A DNA stretch of 64,000 nt from Halosolutus halophilus. GTDB taxonomy: Archaea; Halobacteriota; Halobacteria; Halobacteriales; Natrialbaceae. The notes under the pieces are model-generated. The model worked only from the letters and a program-made list of their open reading frames with translations. It was not told the DNA's origin and searched no databases. The position numbers and the translations under genes were made by a program. Location: assembly GCF_022869805.1 (NCBI RefSeq), contig NZ_CP094974.1:1922001-1986000 (forward strand). Reading direction: 5' to 3'. Position 1 is the stretch's first letter. Each line of letters begins with the position of its first letter. Positions 40,684-48,420 of the stretch are shown piece by piece.

Positions 40684-41751
40684 ATGCGAGCCGCCGTACT
40701 CGAAGAACACGGGGAGTTGCTCGAAGTACAGGACGTCGACTATCCGGAACCGGAGCCGGACCAGGTCATCGTCGAGACGGAAGCCTGCGGGGTCTGCCGG
40801 AGCGACTGGCACGCCTGGCGTGGCGACTGGGGATGGGTCGGGGTGCAAGCCCCGAAAGGACAGATCCTCGGACACGAACCCGCAGGGATCGTCTCCGCCG
40901 TCGGCGAGGACGTCGAGACGCTGTCGGAAGGCGATCGTGTCACGGTCCCGTTCCACCTCGGCGACGGGACCTGTCCCCACTGTCGGGAGGGACGGGCCAA
41001 CAACTGTGAAACGGTCATCCCGCTCGGGTTCACGAGCATCGCGCCGGGTGCGTTCGCCGAAGCGTTCCCCGTTCGCGAGGCCGACTACAACTGCGTGAAA
41101 CTTCCCGACGAGGTCGACTTCACCGAGATGGCCGGCCTCGGCTGCCGGTTCATGACGGCCTACCACGCGCTGGCCGATCGGGCCGACCTCCGGCCCGGCG
41201 ACTGGGTGGCGGTCCACGGCTGTGGCGGCGTGGGCCTCTCGGCGATCCACATCGCCAGCGCCCTCGGCGCGCATCCGATCGCGGTCGACGTCCGCGAGGA
41301 CAAACTCGATCGCGCCCGCGAACTGGGTGCCGTCGAGACGGTCAACGTAACCGAGGTCGAGAACCCGGCGAACGAGGTGAAGGCGCTGGCCGGCGGCGGC
41401 GCGGACGTCTCCATCGACGCACTGGGGATCGCGGAGACGTGCCAGAACTCGATCGATAGCCTCGCCACGCGGGGGACTCACGTACAGGTCGGTCTGACGA
41501 CCGGCGAGGAAGCGGGACATATCGATCTCCCCGTCGACAGGATGACGATGCAGGAGATCGACTTCCACGGCTCCTTCGGGATGCCGCTGGTTCGCTACGA
41601 GGAACTGTTCGACCTGATCGCACAGGGCACCCTCGAACCGGGCAAGATCGTCGGCGAAACGCTCTCGCTCGACGAACTGCCCGAGACGCTGGCCTCGATG
41701 GACGACTACGAGACGATCGGCATTCCCGTCGTGACCGAGTTCGAGGAGTAA
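40684..41751 (+). CDS. Zinc-dependent alcohol dehydrogenase (MDR family)
   Basis: The 355-residue enzyme carries the catalytic zinc set CGVCRSDWHAW..GHEPAGIV. The structural zinc lobe (GTCPHCREGRANNCE) has three cysteines in place of the classical four. The nucleotide-binding GCGGVGLSAIHIASALGAHP is followed by DVREDKLDRARELGA, where Asp after the second strand favours NAD. A GroES-like N-terminal half and Rossmann C-terminal half are both complete. The substrate is likely a short alcohol or aldehyde but cannot be read from sequence. Start ATG 40684. Confidence 0.9.
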   Translation: MRAAVLEEHGELLEVQDVDYPEPEPDQVIVETEACGVCRSDWHAWRGDWGWVGVQAPKGQILGHEPAGIVSAVGEDVETLSEGDRVTVPFHLGDGTCPHCREGRANNCETVIPLGFTSIAPGAFAEAFPVREADYNCVKLPDEVDFTEMAGLGCRFMTAYHALADRADLRPGDWVAVHGCGGVGLSAIHIASALGAHPIAVDVREDKLDRARELGAVETVNVTEVENPANEVKALAGGGADVSIDALGIAETCQNSIDSLATRGTHVQVGLTTGEEAGHIDLPVDRMTMQEIDFHGSFGMPLVRYEELFDLIAQGTLEPGKIVGETLSLDELPETLASMDDYETIGIPVVTEFEE

Positions 41752-41753
41752 CG

Positions 41754-42535
41754 GGCCGGCGCTGTAACTCCGTTCTGAGCCGGTGACACTGGCGATCCGA
41801 TCGAGACCGGGTGGTCATCGATCGTCGGTGCTGCAAGCCGGGCGGGGGCGGGAACCCGCCTGGCGTGAGAGACATGAGCTAACTCGAAGCGGGGGCGAGT
41901 CCACTTCCGAGCGATCCGGGCACGAACGCACGCAATCGGCTGGTCAGCACATCGTGGTCTGGGCCTGGCGTGTACCCGGCGGGGCGTTCCATCCCCGCAC
42001 GTCAGGCCAACGAGTGAACCCCCATTTGTTATACGGCGGTTTTACGCCCGGTAGCGTCGCCGATCCACAGCAAGGGACGGACTACCTCGGGGCTAAGAGC
42101 GACCTACGAATCCCCCGGACGGCCATCGCGGCTCTAGCCCCCGCATAAACGGTTCTGCTTGCAACGGCCGGGCGTGCGGTCCGACTCCTGTCGATGGTGG
42201 CGGGACCCGACCGTCGACTCCCGACCGTCGGGGACGGGAGCGACGACGCCGTCGTATACGACCGGACGAAGAGTCCGTCTCGATCGCGAATAAGCGACCG
42301 TTTCTAGCGGTCGCGCCGTGGTTACAGAATCGATCGTATCCCATCGGTGTCCGGCGATTAGGGACCGATTACGGACCGTGTACGGACTGGCTGACCCCCT
42401 GTCAGTAGGTGTGGGAAAGAATAACACGATTCGGGGGCGACTGTGTGCGGGATTTCGGAGTAAGACGGCCATAGGAAACGCTCGCTTTCGGTTACAAGCC
42501 GGATAACTACAACCGATCGTCCTGACGGATTGGAT
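41754..42535. other. Long gap without a clear protein gene
   Basis: No frame here has convincing protein character. The part 41832-42163 has strong internal complementarity and is listed separately as an RNA candidate. The last 250 bp hold further GC-rich inverted repeats around 42195-42250 but nothing nameable. Confidence 0.5.
41832..42163 (+). ncRNA. Candidate structured non-coding RNA
   Basis: TGCAAGC at 41832-41838 is the reverse complement of GCTTGCA at 42157-42163 and would close the molecule. Inside, GCGGGGGC (41842-41849) can pair with GCCCCCGC (42137-42144). Alternatively, GGCGGG can pair with CCCGCC locally, and GGGGCTA (42089-42095) with TAGCCCC (42135-42141). The last pair is extended by GAGC/GCTC. 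Hallmarks of RNase P RNA (GAGGAAAGTC) or SRP RNA (GGAAGGAGCAGC-like loop) were looked for and not found, so the class is unknown. Strand is inferred. Confidence 0.35.
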
Positions 42536-42751
42536 ATGATCACCTGCACTAACTGCGAGACCCCCCAGTTCCTGCAGATCACCCAGAGCCGCGTCTACTT
42601 CGAGGACGGGGAGATGATCAACGAGATCTCCGAGACCTACGAGTGTACCCTCTGCGAGGGAACCGGCCAGTACGTCTACGACGACGATCGGGACGAGGCC
42701 ACCGTCTCCGGCGACGTCGAACTCACGACGGAACGGCCGAAGCAAGCCTGA
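42536..42751 (+). CDS. Small zinc beta-ribbon protein (71 aa)
   Basis: The ATG at 42536 starts MITCTNCETPQFLQITQSRV then YFEDGEMINEISETYECTLC and EGTGQYVYDDDRDE. The two CxxC pairs (CTNC and CTLC) and the beta-hairpin between them form a zinc ribbon of the DUF7835-like kind (recalled, unverified). A TTG two codons earlier is an alternative start. Single gene. Confidence 0.75.
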   Translation: MITCTNCETPQFLQITQSRVYFEDGEMINEISETYECTLCEGTGQYVYDDDRDEATVSGDVELTTERPKQA

Positions 42752-42866
42752 CCGATCGCCCCCGATCCGGGGGCGACCGACGACCGATTGCGCCACGTTC
42801 GATCGCGGCTCTGGTCGTGATTGCCCTCCACGATGCCGCCCGAACCTACCGTTGATTTTTGCTGTT

Positions 42867-42975
42867 CCCAACCGTTCCGCTCGTTGTTATCGATGTTCCC
42901 AACCGTTCCGCTCCTGATAATGGATGTCGCCAACCGTTCCGCTGGTTGCTATCGTTCGTCCTCGGCAGTTCCGCT
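42867..42975. repeat. Tandem repeat with a 31-bp period downstream of gvpM
   Basis: CCCAACCGTTCCGCT occurs at 42867-42881 and 42898-42912, and as GCCAACCGTTCCGCT at 42929-42943; the period is exactly 31. A weaker fourth copy (AGTTCCGCT, ending at about 42975) falls inside the last codons of gvpM. The 16 bases between copies vary. It lies in the 3' region of the minus-strand gvp transcript. Confidence 0.75.
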
Positions 42976-43350
42976 GGAGGCGCTATCTTCGTCGGTGTGC
43001 TCGCCGTTGGGGTCGCCCTCCGCGGTCGTCCGTTCTCCGTCTGCGTCGGCAACTCCGTTCCTGTGACCGACGGCGAGTCGATCGGCCAGATCGTCGGCCA
43101 CCTGCTCGCCGAGTTCGCCGTCCTCGCGGCGCTGCCGACCGATCGCTCGGCGGCGCCGTCTGGCGTCCCACTCCTCGAAGAGTCCGTACTCGGTCATCGT
43201 CTCCATCCCGGCGATGGCCGCCGTGAGTTTGATCCCGACGAGTGGAATTTCCGCGACCGAGACGATCACGTCCGCACGCACGATCGCCCCGTCCCTGAGC
43301 AGTACGTCGAGCACGTCGACGAACGTCTCGTCGTCCTTTCGCGGCCTCAT
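42949..43350 (-). CDS. gvpM: Gas vesicle protein GvpM (GvpA/J family)
   Basis: I chose the ATG at 43350, which overlaps the gvpL stop by four bases. The 133-residue protein has a GvpA-like core: DDETFVDVLDVLLRDGAIVR, then ADVIVSVAEIPLVGIKLTAA and IAGMETMTEYGLFEEWD. A long acidic tail not found in GvpA follows. GvpM is an accessory protein thought to act at vesicle nucleation. It is the last gene of the minus-strand operon. Its final codons overlap a 31-bp repeat. Confidence 0.85.
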   Translation of the reverse strand: MRPRKDDETFVDVLDVLLRDGAIVRADVIVSVAEIPLVGIKLTAAIAGMETMTEYGLFEEWDARRRRRAIGRQRREDGELGEQVADDLADRLAVGHRNGVADADGERTTAEGDPNGEHTDEDSASSGTAEDER

Positions 43351-44273
43351 GAGTGGGACTGTGTCGCCTCCTCGTCGTCGCCGCCCAGTTCCGGCGCGAA
43401 CGTGTACGGCGGCCACGGACCCGTGAATCTGACCGTCAGCCCGTCGGTGGCCGCGACATCGTCGAGTACCGAGCCGATGGCCTCCTCGTCGTCTTCGTGA
43501 GCGAGCAGCGTGAGACGACAGAGCGTCTCGCCGTCGGTTCCGGCCTCACCCGCTCCCGTCACGTCGTCCGAGAGCGATGCAGTCGGCGACCGCTCCAGGG
43601 CGTGGACCTCCCGTGCGTGCTCGTCCAGTCGGGCCTGCAGATCGGTCGTCAGTGACTCTCGGCGGGCCGTCCGCAGTTCCGTGAGCCGCTGGTCGAACTT
43701 CTTCTCGAGCAGGAACGCCGTTCCCTCCCCGGAATCGTCGATCTGCGCGTCGAGATCGGCCAGCCGCTCGTCGCGGTCGATCAGCGCGTCGTCGCTGATC
43801 GGGTCGGTTTCGACGACCTCGACGCGGTACTCCCAGTGGCCTTCGAGTTCCGACAGCGCCGTTTCGAGCGTCTCGTACTCGTCGCGAAGCCACTCGCGGA
43901 CGCCGTCGTCGTCGGCCCGAAGGATCGTGTCGAACTGGAACGGAATGGGGGTGCCGAAGGCCTCGCCAGCCTCGTCGACGACCGTCTGGTGGCGGACGAG
44001 CCAGCGCCGGACCTGCGTGAGATCCGCCGAATCGTAGATCGAGTCGCACTCGTGGACGATCGCTCCGATACCGTCCTCGGCGACGACCGACACGGGTTCG
44101 CCGTCGACGCCGGTCGTCTCGAGCGTCGCGTCGTCGTCGGCCCGGACGACGCAGTAGAGATACCGTCCGTCGTCGATCTCGGGGAGCTCCTCGTGATCGG
44201 CGGCCGTCTCGACGTCGTCGATACCCTCGACGTCGTCGAGCGTTTCGATTCCATCGGGCTGGTCGGAACTCAT
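43347..44273 (-). CDS. gvpL: Gas vesicle protein GvpL (GvpF/L family)
   Basis: The 308-residue protein contains both family halves. [20 protein letters not shown] and [20 protein letters not shown] are followed by [20 protein letters not shown]. Near the end are [18 protein letters not shown] and similar motifs. An acidic 40-residue lead is extra. It overlaps gvpK upstream and gvpM downstream by four bases each. GvpL is an accessory protein contacting several other Gvp proteins in haloarchaea. Confidence 0.9.
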   Translation of the reverse strand: MSSDQPDGIETLDDVEGIDDVETAADHEELPEIDDGRYLYCVVRADDDATLETTGVDGEPVSVVAEDGIGAIVHECDSIYDSADLTQVRRWLVRHQTVVDEAGEAFGTPIPFQFDTILRADDDGVREWLRDEYETLETALSELEGHWEYRVEVVETDPISDDALIDRDERLADLDAQIDDSGEGTAFLLEKKFDQRLTELRTARRESLTTDLQARLDEHAREVHALERSPTASLSDDVTGAGEAGTDGETLCRLTLLAHEDDEEAIGSVLDDVAATDGLTVRFTGPWPPYTFAPELGGDDEEATQSHS

Positions 44274-44614
44274 TCGTTCTCACCTCCAAAGACGGAGTAG
44301 CCGGGCGCGGACGTGACCGTCGGCTCGCCGTGGAGCTGTTCGATCGCGTCGTTGACCAGTCCGTCCAGGTCGCTTCGGAGGTCGTCGACGCCCTCTTCGA
44401 TCCCCTCGTCGTCTTTGAGCTGTTCGATTTCCGCCTCGATCGTCGCGAGCTGACCGCCGAGCCGTTCGATCTCCTCGTCGGTGAGGTTGCCCGACTCCAT
44501 GCGACGAACCGCCTCGCGCTCTAAGGCTTCGATCAGGATCTCGACGACGGTGACGACGAGGGTGATCAGTCCCTGGCGTGCGTCCTCACCGTCGCCGACG
44601 TCGATCGTCGTCAT
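44270..44614 (-). CDS. gvpK: Gas vesicle protein GvpK
   Basis: I chose the ATG at 44614 ([20 protein letters not shown]), one base after the gvpJ stop codon. The 114-residue protein has the GvpK core [20 protein letters not shown] followed by [20 protein letters not shown]. The C-terminal region is an acidic helix ([20 protein letters not shown]) and a short tail. GvpK is an accessory protein for vesicle assembly. Confidence 0.9.
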   Translation of the reverse strand: MTTIDVGDGEDARQGLITLVVTVVEILIEALEREAVRRMESGNLTDEEIERLGGQLATIEAEIEQLKDDEGIEEGVDDLRSDLDGLVNDAIEQLHGEPTVTSAPGYSVFGGENE

Positions 44615-44615
44615 C

Positions 44616-45185
44616 TCAGGACTCCTCCGTTTTCGGGGCCGCTTCCGCTTCGTCTTCGCTACCGTCCTCGCCACCCTCTTCTGCCGACGATTCGTCGCCC
44701 CCCTCGTCCGCGTCGTCACTGGGCAGGTCGAACCCGCCGCTGGTAGGCCGTTCGGGTTCGGGCCGCTTCCCGAGCCGATCGGTCACGCGATCCTCATCCA
44801 GCGAGGTGCTTTCGTCGCCGTCGTCGCTCGCGTCGGCATCGGTCCCGTCGCCGCCCTCCGCCTCTTCCTCGTCCTCCGGATTCGGCGTCACGTTGACGCC
44901 GCGGGTGGGGTCGATCGCCGGGTTCGGCCGTTCCATCTCCGCGAGTTCCGGTTCGTCGACCGCCGCCGCGAGCCGTTGCATGTCGGTCCCCTCCGGGAAC
45001 TCGAGACCGTACTTGGCCGCCGTCTCGAAGGAGGCGATCGCGGCCCGGACCTGCACGCCGAGCAGTTGCGTGTCGCCGATCGAGACGGCGATGTCTGCGT
45101 TGATGACGATCCCCTTGTCGAGCAGCATCTCGACGACCTCGGCGAGGTCGGTCTTCTGGCGGCTGGGCTGGAAGTCATGCGGCAC
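44616..45185 (-). CDS. gvpJ: Gas vesicle protein GvpJ (GvpA/J family) with long acidic tail
   Basis: I prefer the GTG at 45185 ([20 protein letters not shown]): a GAGGTGA Shine-Dalgarno-like sequence precedes it by five bases. A GTG at 45209 is also open. The GvpA-like core is [20 protein letters not shown] followed by [20 protein letters not shown]. The last 85 residues of this 189-residue protein are acidic and disordered, longer than the tail in classic GvpJ. It follows the 301-aa gene by 77 bp. Confidence 0.85.
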   Translation of the reverse strand: MPHDFQPSRQKTDLAEVVEMLLDKGIVINADIAVSIGDTQLLGVQVRAAIASFETAAKYGLEFPEGTDMQRLAAAVDEPELAEMERPNPAIDPTRGVNVTPNPEDEEEAEGGDGTDADASDDGDESTSLDEDRVTDRLGKRPEPERPTSGGFDLPSDDADEGGDESSAEEGGEDGSEDEAEAAPKTEES

Positions 45186-45262
45186 GGGTCTCACCTCTCG
45201 ATCCGGCACCTCGCGACCGCAGTGCAGTTCCCGCCCGGTACGCCTGACGTCGAGGTGGTGGT

Positions 45263-46168
45263 TCAGTCGTCATTCTGGTTTCTCCGTTTCTGTCGCTCGA
45301 TCTCGAATCGCCGGCCGTAGATCCGCTTGCGGCTGGGGGCCGTCGAGAGTTTGACCTGCTGTGGCACCGTCGCGTGCCGGGCGCCGCCGCCGAGGTCGCG
45401 CCGATCGGTCTGAATCGTCGACGCCGCCGTCGGATTCCGGGAGTTCGCGCTGGTGTCGTGGCGGCGCATCTTCTCGCGGTTGATCTCGTACAGGCGCTCG
45501 AACTTCGCGTTGGTCTCGAGCAGCGCACCCCGGAACGCGTCGATTCCCCGCGTCGCCTGCTCCTGGATGAACGCCTGGTACGCCTCGGGGTCCTCGGTGA
45601 CGTCGGGCTTGCCGAGCGCTTCCTTCGCACCCGCCATTGGATCCACGTCGGTCTCGATCAGGTCCCCGTCGTCGTCGCCGATCAGATCCTCGTCGTCGTC
45701 CGCAACGGTCGCGGCGGCCTTCTCGACCACGCTTGCGTCCTCACCCTCGTCGGCAGCCGCCTCGAGCGCGTCGTCGAGTTCGCGTTTCTCACCCCAGAGG
45801 TCTACCAAGTCCGTGGCGTCCCACGCGTTCAGCAGGTCGATCGCCCTGAACACCTGTGTGAAGTCCACGACGTCTCCGGCGTCGGTGTCCTCGTCCGTGA
45901 TCGCGTCCGGAATCTCACCGGCGTCGATCGCTTCGAGCAACTCGTCGGCGTCGACGGCGTCCGGGAGGTCGGTCAGATCGATCGCCTCGACCAGTTCGCT
46001 TACTTCCGTCGCGACCTGCGTGAGCGTGTCGACGTCCGTTCGTACCTGTCCGAGGGTCTCGTCGTCGAGGTCGTCGAGGCTCTCGACGCCGCCGAGACAC
46101 TCGTCGAGGTTCTCGAGGCAGTCCTCCGCGTCCGCCAGTAGGCGCTCGAAGGAGTCCTCGTCACCCAT
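45263..46168 (-). CDS. Unassigned 301-aa protein in the gvpI position
   Basis: The product lies between gvpH and gvpJ, where haloarchaeal clusters carry gvpI. Residues 1-180 are very acidic and helical (FERLLADAEDCLENLDECLG, TLTQVATEVSELVEAIDLTD). The last 50 are basic and glycine-rich (TIQTDRRDLGGGARHATVPQ, KRIYGRRFEIERQKRRN), like the basic character of GvpI. It is twice the usual GvpI length of about 140 residues. It may be an expanded GvpI or a fusion; sequence alone does not settle this. It overlaps gvpH by eight bases. Confidence 0.6.
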   Translation of the reverse strand: MGDEDSFERLLADAEDCLENLDECLGGVESLDDLDDETLGQVRTDVDTLTQVATEVSELVEAIDLTDLPDAVDADELLEAIDAGEIPDAITDEDTDAGDVVDFTQVFRAIDLLNAWDATDLVDLWGEKRELDDALEAAADEGEDASVVEKAAATVADDDEDLIGDDDGDLIETDVDPMAGAKEALGKPDVTEDPEAYQAFIQEQATRGIDAFRGALLETNAKFERLYEINREKMRRHDTSANSRNPTAASTIQTDRRDLGGGARHATVPQQVKLSTAPSRKRIYGRRFEIERQKRRNQNDD

Positions 46169-46964
46169 CCTCGTCCTCCTCGCCCGTCGATTTAGGACCG
46201 GGCGTCACCTCGACGGTCAGGATCCCGTTCTTGATTGACGCGTCCGCCGATCGATCGGCCCAGGGGACGTCGACCCGATCGAGTTCCCAGCCCGCGACGG
46301 CGACGACGAGCGTTCCGTCGTCGAACCCGACCGTGACGTCGGCCGGATCGGCGCCGGCGACGTCGGCGGTTACCAGCAGTTCGTCCTCGGTGGTCCGCGT
46401 CGTCAGGTGATGGGCCCCCGACGAACTGTGCCGACGGCGGCGTTTTCGTGATCGCCCCCGTCGCGAGTCCTCCCCCGACGACTCGTCGATCGGATTGGAA
46501 CCGAACGGCGAGTCCGATACCTCGTCGTCCGAATCGAACGCCGTGCCGATCGAGACGTCGTAGTCGAGGACCGTCCGGTCACTGCGGCGCTGGCCCGACG
46601 TCGAACTCCCCTCGAGTCGCTCGAGCGCGTCGATCAGGCTCGAAAGCCAGTGGTCGTCCCCATCCCCGTCGGAGCCGGCGTTCGTAGCCCTGGTGTGTGG
46701 GTGTGGATCACGGGATGTGGCTGGCCGGTCGTCGTGGGGCTCTCGATCCGGCTCGTCTCCGTCGCGAGTATCGTCCCCGGACGCGGTTGCGTTCGGCTCG
46801 CGATCGTTCTGCTCCGACTCCGTCTCAGACGAATCGTCTGCTACCTCGACGTCGCTCGGCTCGTCGGCCATCTCCTCGGTTTCCTCGGCCTCGTCGGCCT
46901 CGTCGGACTCCTCGCGGTGGTCGTCGGCCGGTTCGTCGTCGCTGTCGTCGGTCCACTCGCTCAT
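46161..46964 (-). CDS. gvpH: Gas vesicle protein GvpH (Hsp20-like)
   Basis: The 267-residue protein has a long acidic, low-complexity lead (1-170). A C-terminal alpha-crystallin-like domain follows (about 180-255): HHLTTRTTEDELLVTADVAG, ADPADVTVGFDDGTLVVAVA and SIKNGILTVEVTPG. In known clusters GvpH is an Hsp20-type chaperone that interacts with GvpF-M complexes. Its ATG shares one base with the gvpG stop codon. Confidence 0.85.
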   Translation of the reverse strand: MSEWTDDSDDEPADDHREESDEADEAEETEEMADEPSDVEVADDSSETESEQNDREPNATASGDDTRDGDEPDREPHDDRPATSRDPHPHTRATNAGSDGDGDDHWLSSLIDALERLEGSSTSGQRRSDRTVLDYDVSIGTAFDSDDEVSDSPFGSNPIDESSGEDSRRGRSRKRRRRHSSSGAHHLTTRTTEDELLVTADVAGADPADVTVGFDDGTLVVAVAGWELDRVDVPWADRSADASIKNGILTVEVTPGPKSTGEEDEDG

Positions 46965-47218
46965 TATCGTTTCACCTCTACGCGGCCGCTCGCGAGTTCT
47001 TCGTGGATCTCCCGGGCGATCTCGAGTTCTTCCTCGAGTTCTTCTTTCCGGCGCTGGTACTCCTCCTCGGAGCGCTCACCGAGTTCGTACAGCAACTGGT
47101 TCTCCTTGAGTTCGTCCTCGAGCCCCTCCACGTCGTACAGTTCGTCGAGTGCCAGCGTGTGGAGCGTGTCGACGATGCCGACGATCGGTCGAAACAGGAG
47201 GTCGTCGAGGATGAACAT
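46964..47218 (-). CDS. gvpG: Gas vesicle protein GvpG
   Basis: The 84-residue protein opens MFILDDLLFRPIVGIVDTLH, the hydrophobic GvpG start, and continues as a charged coiled coil (YQRRKEELEEELEIAREIHE). It ends with a basic VEVKR. The ATG at 47218 is two bases from the gvpF stop. GvpG is an accessory protein that binds GvpF-family partners. Confidence 0.9.
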   Translation of the reverse strand: MFILDDLLFRPIVGIVDTLHTLALDELYDVEGLEDELKENQLLYELGERSEEEYQRRKEELEEELEIAREIHEELASGRVEVKR

Positions 47219-47220
47219 GG

Positions 47221-47838
47221 TTATCGCTGCGCCCCGATCTTGACGTCGACGAAGCTGTACGGCGCGAACGGACCCGTATACCGGACCGTGAGGTCCTCGT
47301 GTTCGTCCTCGAGACGGACGATCGCCGCGTCGAACTCCTCGCGATCGTCGCGCTCGACGAGATAGGAGCGATTAAGTACGAGTCGATCGCTGAACAGGTC
47401 GTTCGCGACGGACTGTGCTGCGATCGGTTCGAGTTCGTCCGCGACCGATTCCTCGATCGCCGCCCGATCGACGTCGGCGTCCTCGTCGCGGACGATCTTG
47501 ATGCCGAGTTCGATCCGGCCCTCGACATCGTTCAATGCCCGGCGGAACGCGGGGCGAGCGCCCCGCAGGACGTTCTTCAGTGCGCGATCGCTCTCGAACG
47601 CCATGCCGAACTGCATCGGGACGACCGTTTGGCCGTCGTCCATGATCTCGCGGAGGACGTCGTCGTGGCGCTGTGCGTCCTCGTCGGTCTCTTCGGGATC
47701 GGTCGTGTCGATGTCGGAGACGACGGCACCGAGTCGGCGGTGCGAGATCGTGTAGATCTGCGTCGCTCCGGCGACGGCGTCGGTCTCGAATTCGACGTCA
47801 TCGGAGTCGACGACGCCGTAGACGTAGCGGTGTGTCAT
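47221..47838 (-). CDS. gvpF: Gas vesicle protein GvpF
   Basis: The 205-residue protein starts THRYVYGVVDSDDVEFETDA and contains TVVPMQFGMAFESDRALKNV and VRYTGPFAPYSFVDVKIG, the GvpF/L signature. It is the first gene of the minus-strand operon gvpFGH-(301 aa)-JKLM and is divergent from gvpA. GvpF is an early assembly factor that binds GvpA. Confidence 0.9.
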   Translation of the reverse strand: MTHRYVYGVVDSDDVEFETDAVAGATQIYTISHRRLGAVVSDIDTTDPEETDEDAQRHDDVLREIMDDGQTVVPMQFGMAFESDRALKNVLRGARPAFRRALNDVEGRIELGIKIVRDEDADVDRAAIEESVADELEPIAAQSVANDLFSDRLVLNRSYLVERDDREEFDAAIVRLEDEHEDLTVRYTGPFAPYSFVDVKIGAQR

Positions 47839-48127
47839 CGGTCGGGGACGTGCTCGTGGGGGTTGAGTCGTGGTGGGCCGTGCAGTTCGATTCGGCTGCT
47901 CGAACGCGATCTGGAACGATACTCCGGTTGTTCTGATAACTCGTCACGCGACGTTTGGGTCCCCGCGTCGTTATCGTGGTGCTTGCAATGGCAGCGCAGC
48001 GATCCCGTGGCGCTCATCTCGTGGATTCCGTGACGGTCGACCCGCGAACTCCTGACCTCGCTCCTGACGGCTTGCAGTCGCAGCGCAAGCCGTGTTACGA
48101 GGCAGGCGTGAACGATCGGACGTAGCT
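47839..48127. promoter_or_regulatory. Divergent gvpF/gvpA promoter region
   Basis: These 289 bp hold two copies of a related sequence: GCTTGCAATGGCAGCGCAGC (47981-48000) and GCTTGCAGTCGCAGCGCAAG (48070-48089). No clear ORF is present. TATA boxes are not obvious. In classic clusters GvpE/GvpD would act here, but those genes are not in the window. Confidence 0.5.
48068..48092. promoter_or_regulatory. Perfect 8-bp dyad upstream of gvpA
   Basis: CGGCTTGC (48068-48075) and GCAAGCCG (48085-48092) are exact reverse complements around nine bases. The site ends 35 bp before the gvpA ATG, in the core promoter zone. It could be an operator or an RNA hairpin in a leader. Confidence 0.45.
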
Positions 48128-48415
48128 ATGGCACAACCACAACGAAGACCCGACTCCTCGAGTCTCGCGGAAGTACTGGACCGCATTCTCGACAAGGGTG
48201 TCGTCATCGACGTCTGGGCGCGAATCTCGGTCGTCGGGATCGAGTTGCTGACGATCGAGGCCCGCGTGGTCGTCGCATCGGTCGACACGTTCCTCCACTA
48301 CGCGGAGGAGATCGCAAAAATTGAGCAAGCCACCGCAGAGGGCGATCTCGAGGAACTCGAGGAACTCGAGGTCGAGCCACGGCCGGAGTCATCACCGCAA
48401 TCCGCGACCGAATAA
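48128..48415 (+). CDS. gvpA: Major gas vesicle structural protein GvpA
   Basis: I chose the ATG at 48128 ([20 protein letters not shown]). The core [20 protein letters not shown] then [20 protein letters not shown] is nearly invariant among GvpA proteins and builds the ribbed vesicle wall. The 95-residue protein is about 20 residues longer than typical haloarchaeal GvpA because of an acidic tail ([18 protein letters not shown]). It is followed directly by gvpN (5-bp gap) and gvpO. gvpC is missing. Confidence 0.95.
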   Translation: MAQPQRRPDSSSLAEVLDRILDKGVVIDVWARISVVGIELLTIEARVVVASVDTFLHYAEEIAKIEQATAEGDLEELEELEVEPRPESSPQSATE

Positions 48416-48420
48416 CCAGA

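Noticed and set aside
41832-42163. RNase P RNA or SRP RNA at the 41.8-kb gap
   Set aside because: The GAGGAAAGTC-type core of RNase P RNA and the conserved SRP S-domain loop were not found on either strand; kept only as an unclassified RNA candidate.
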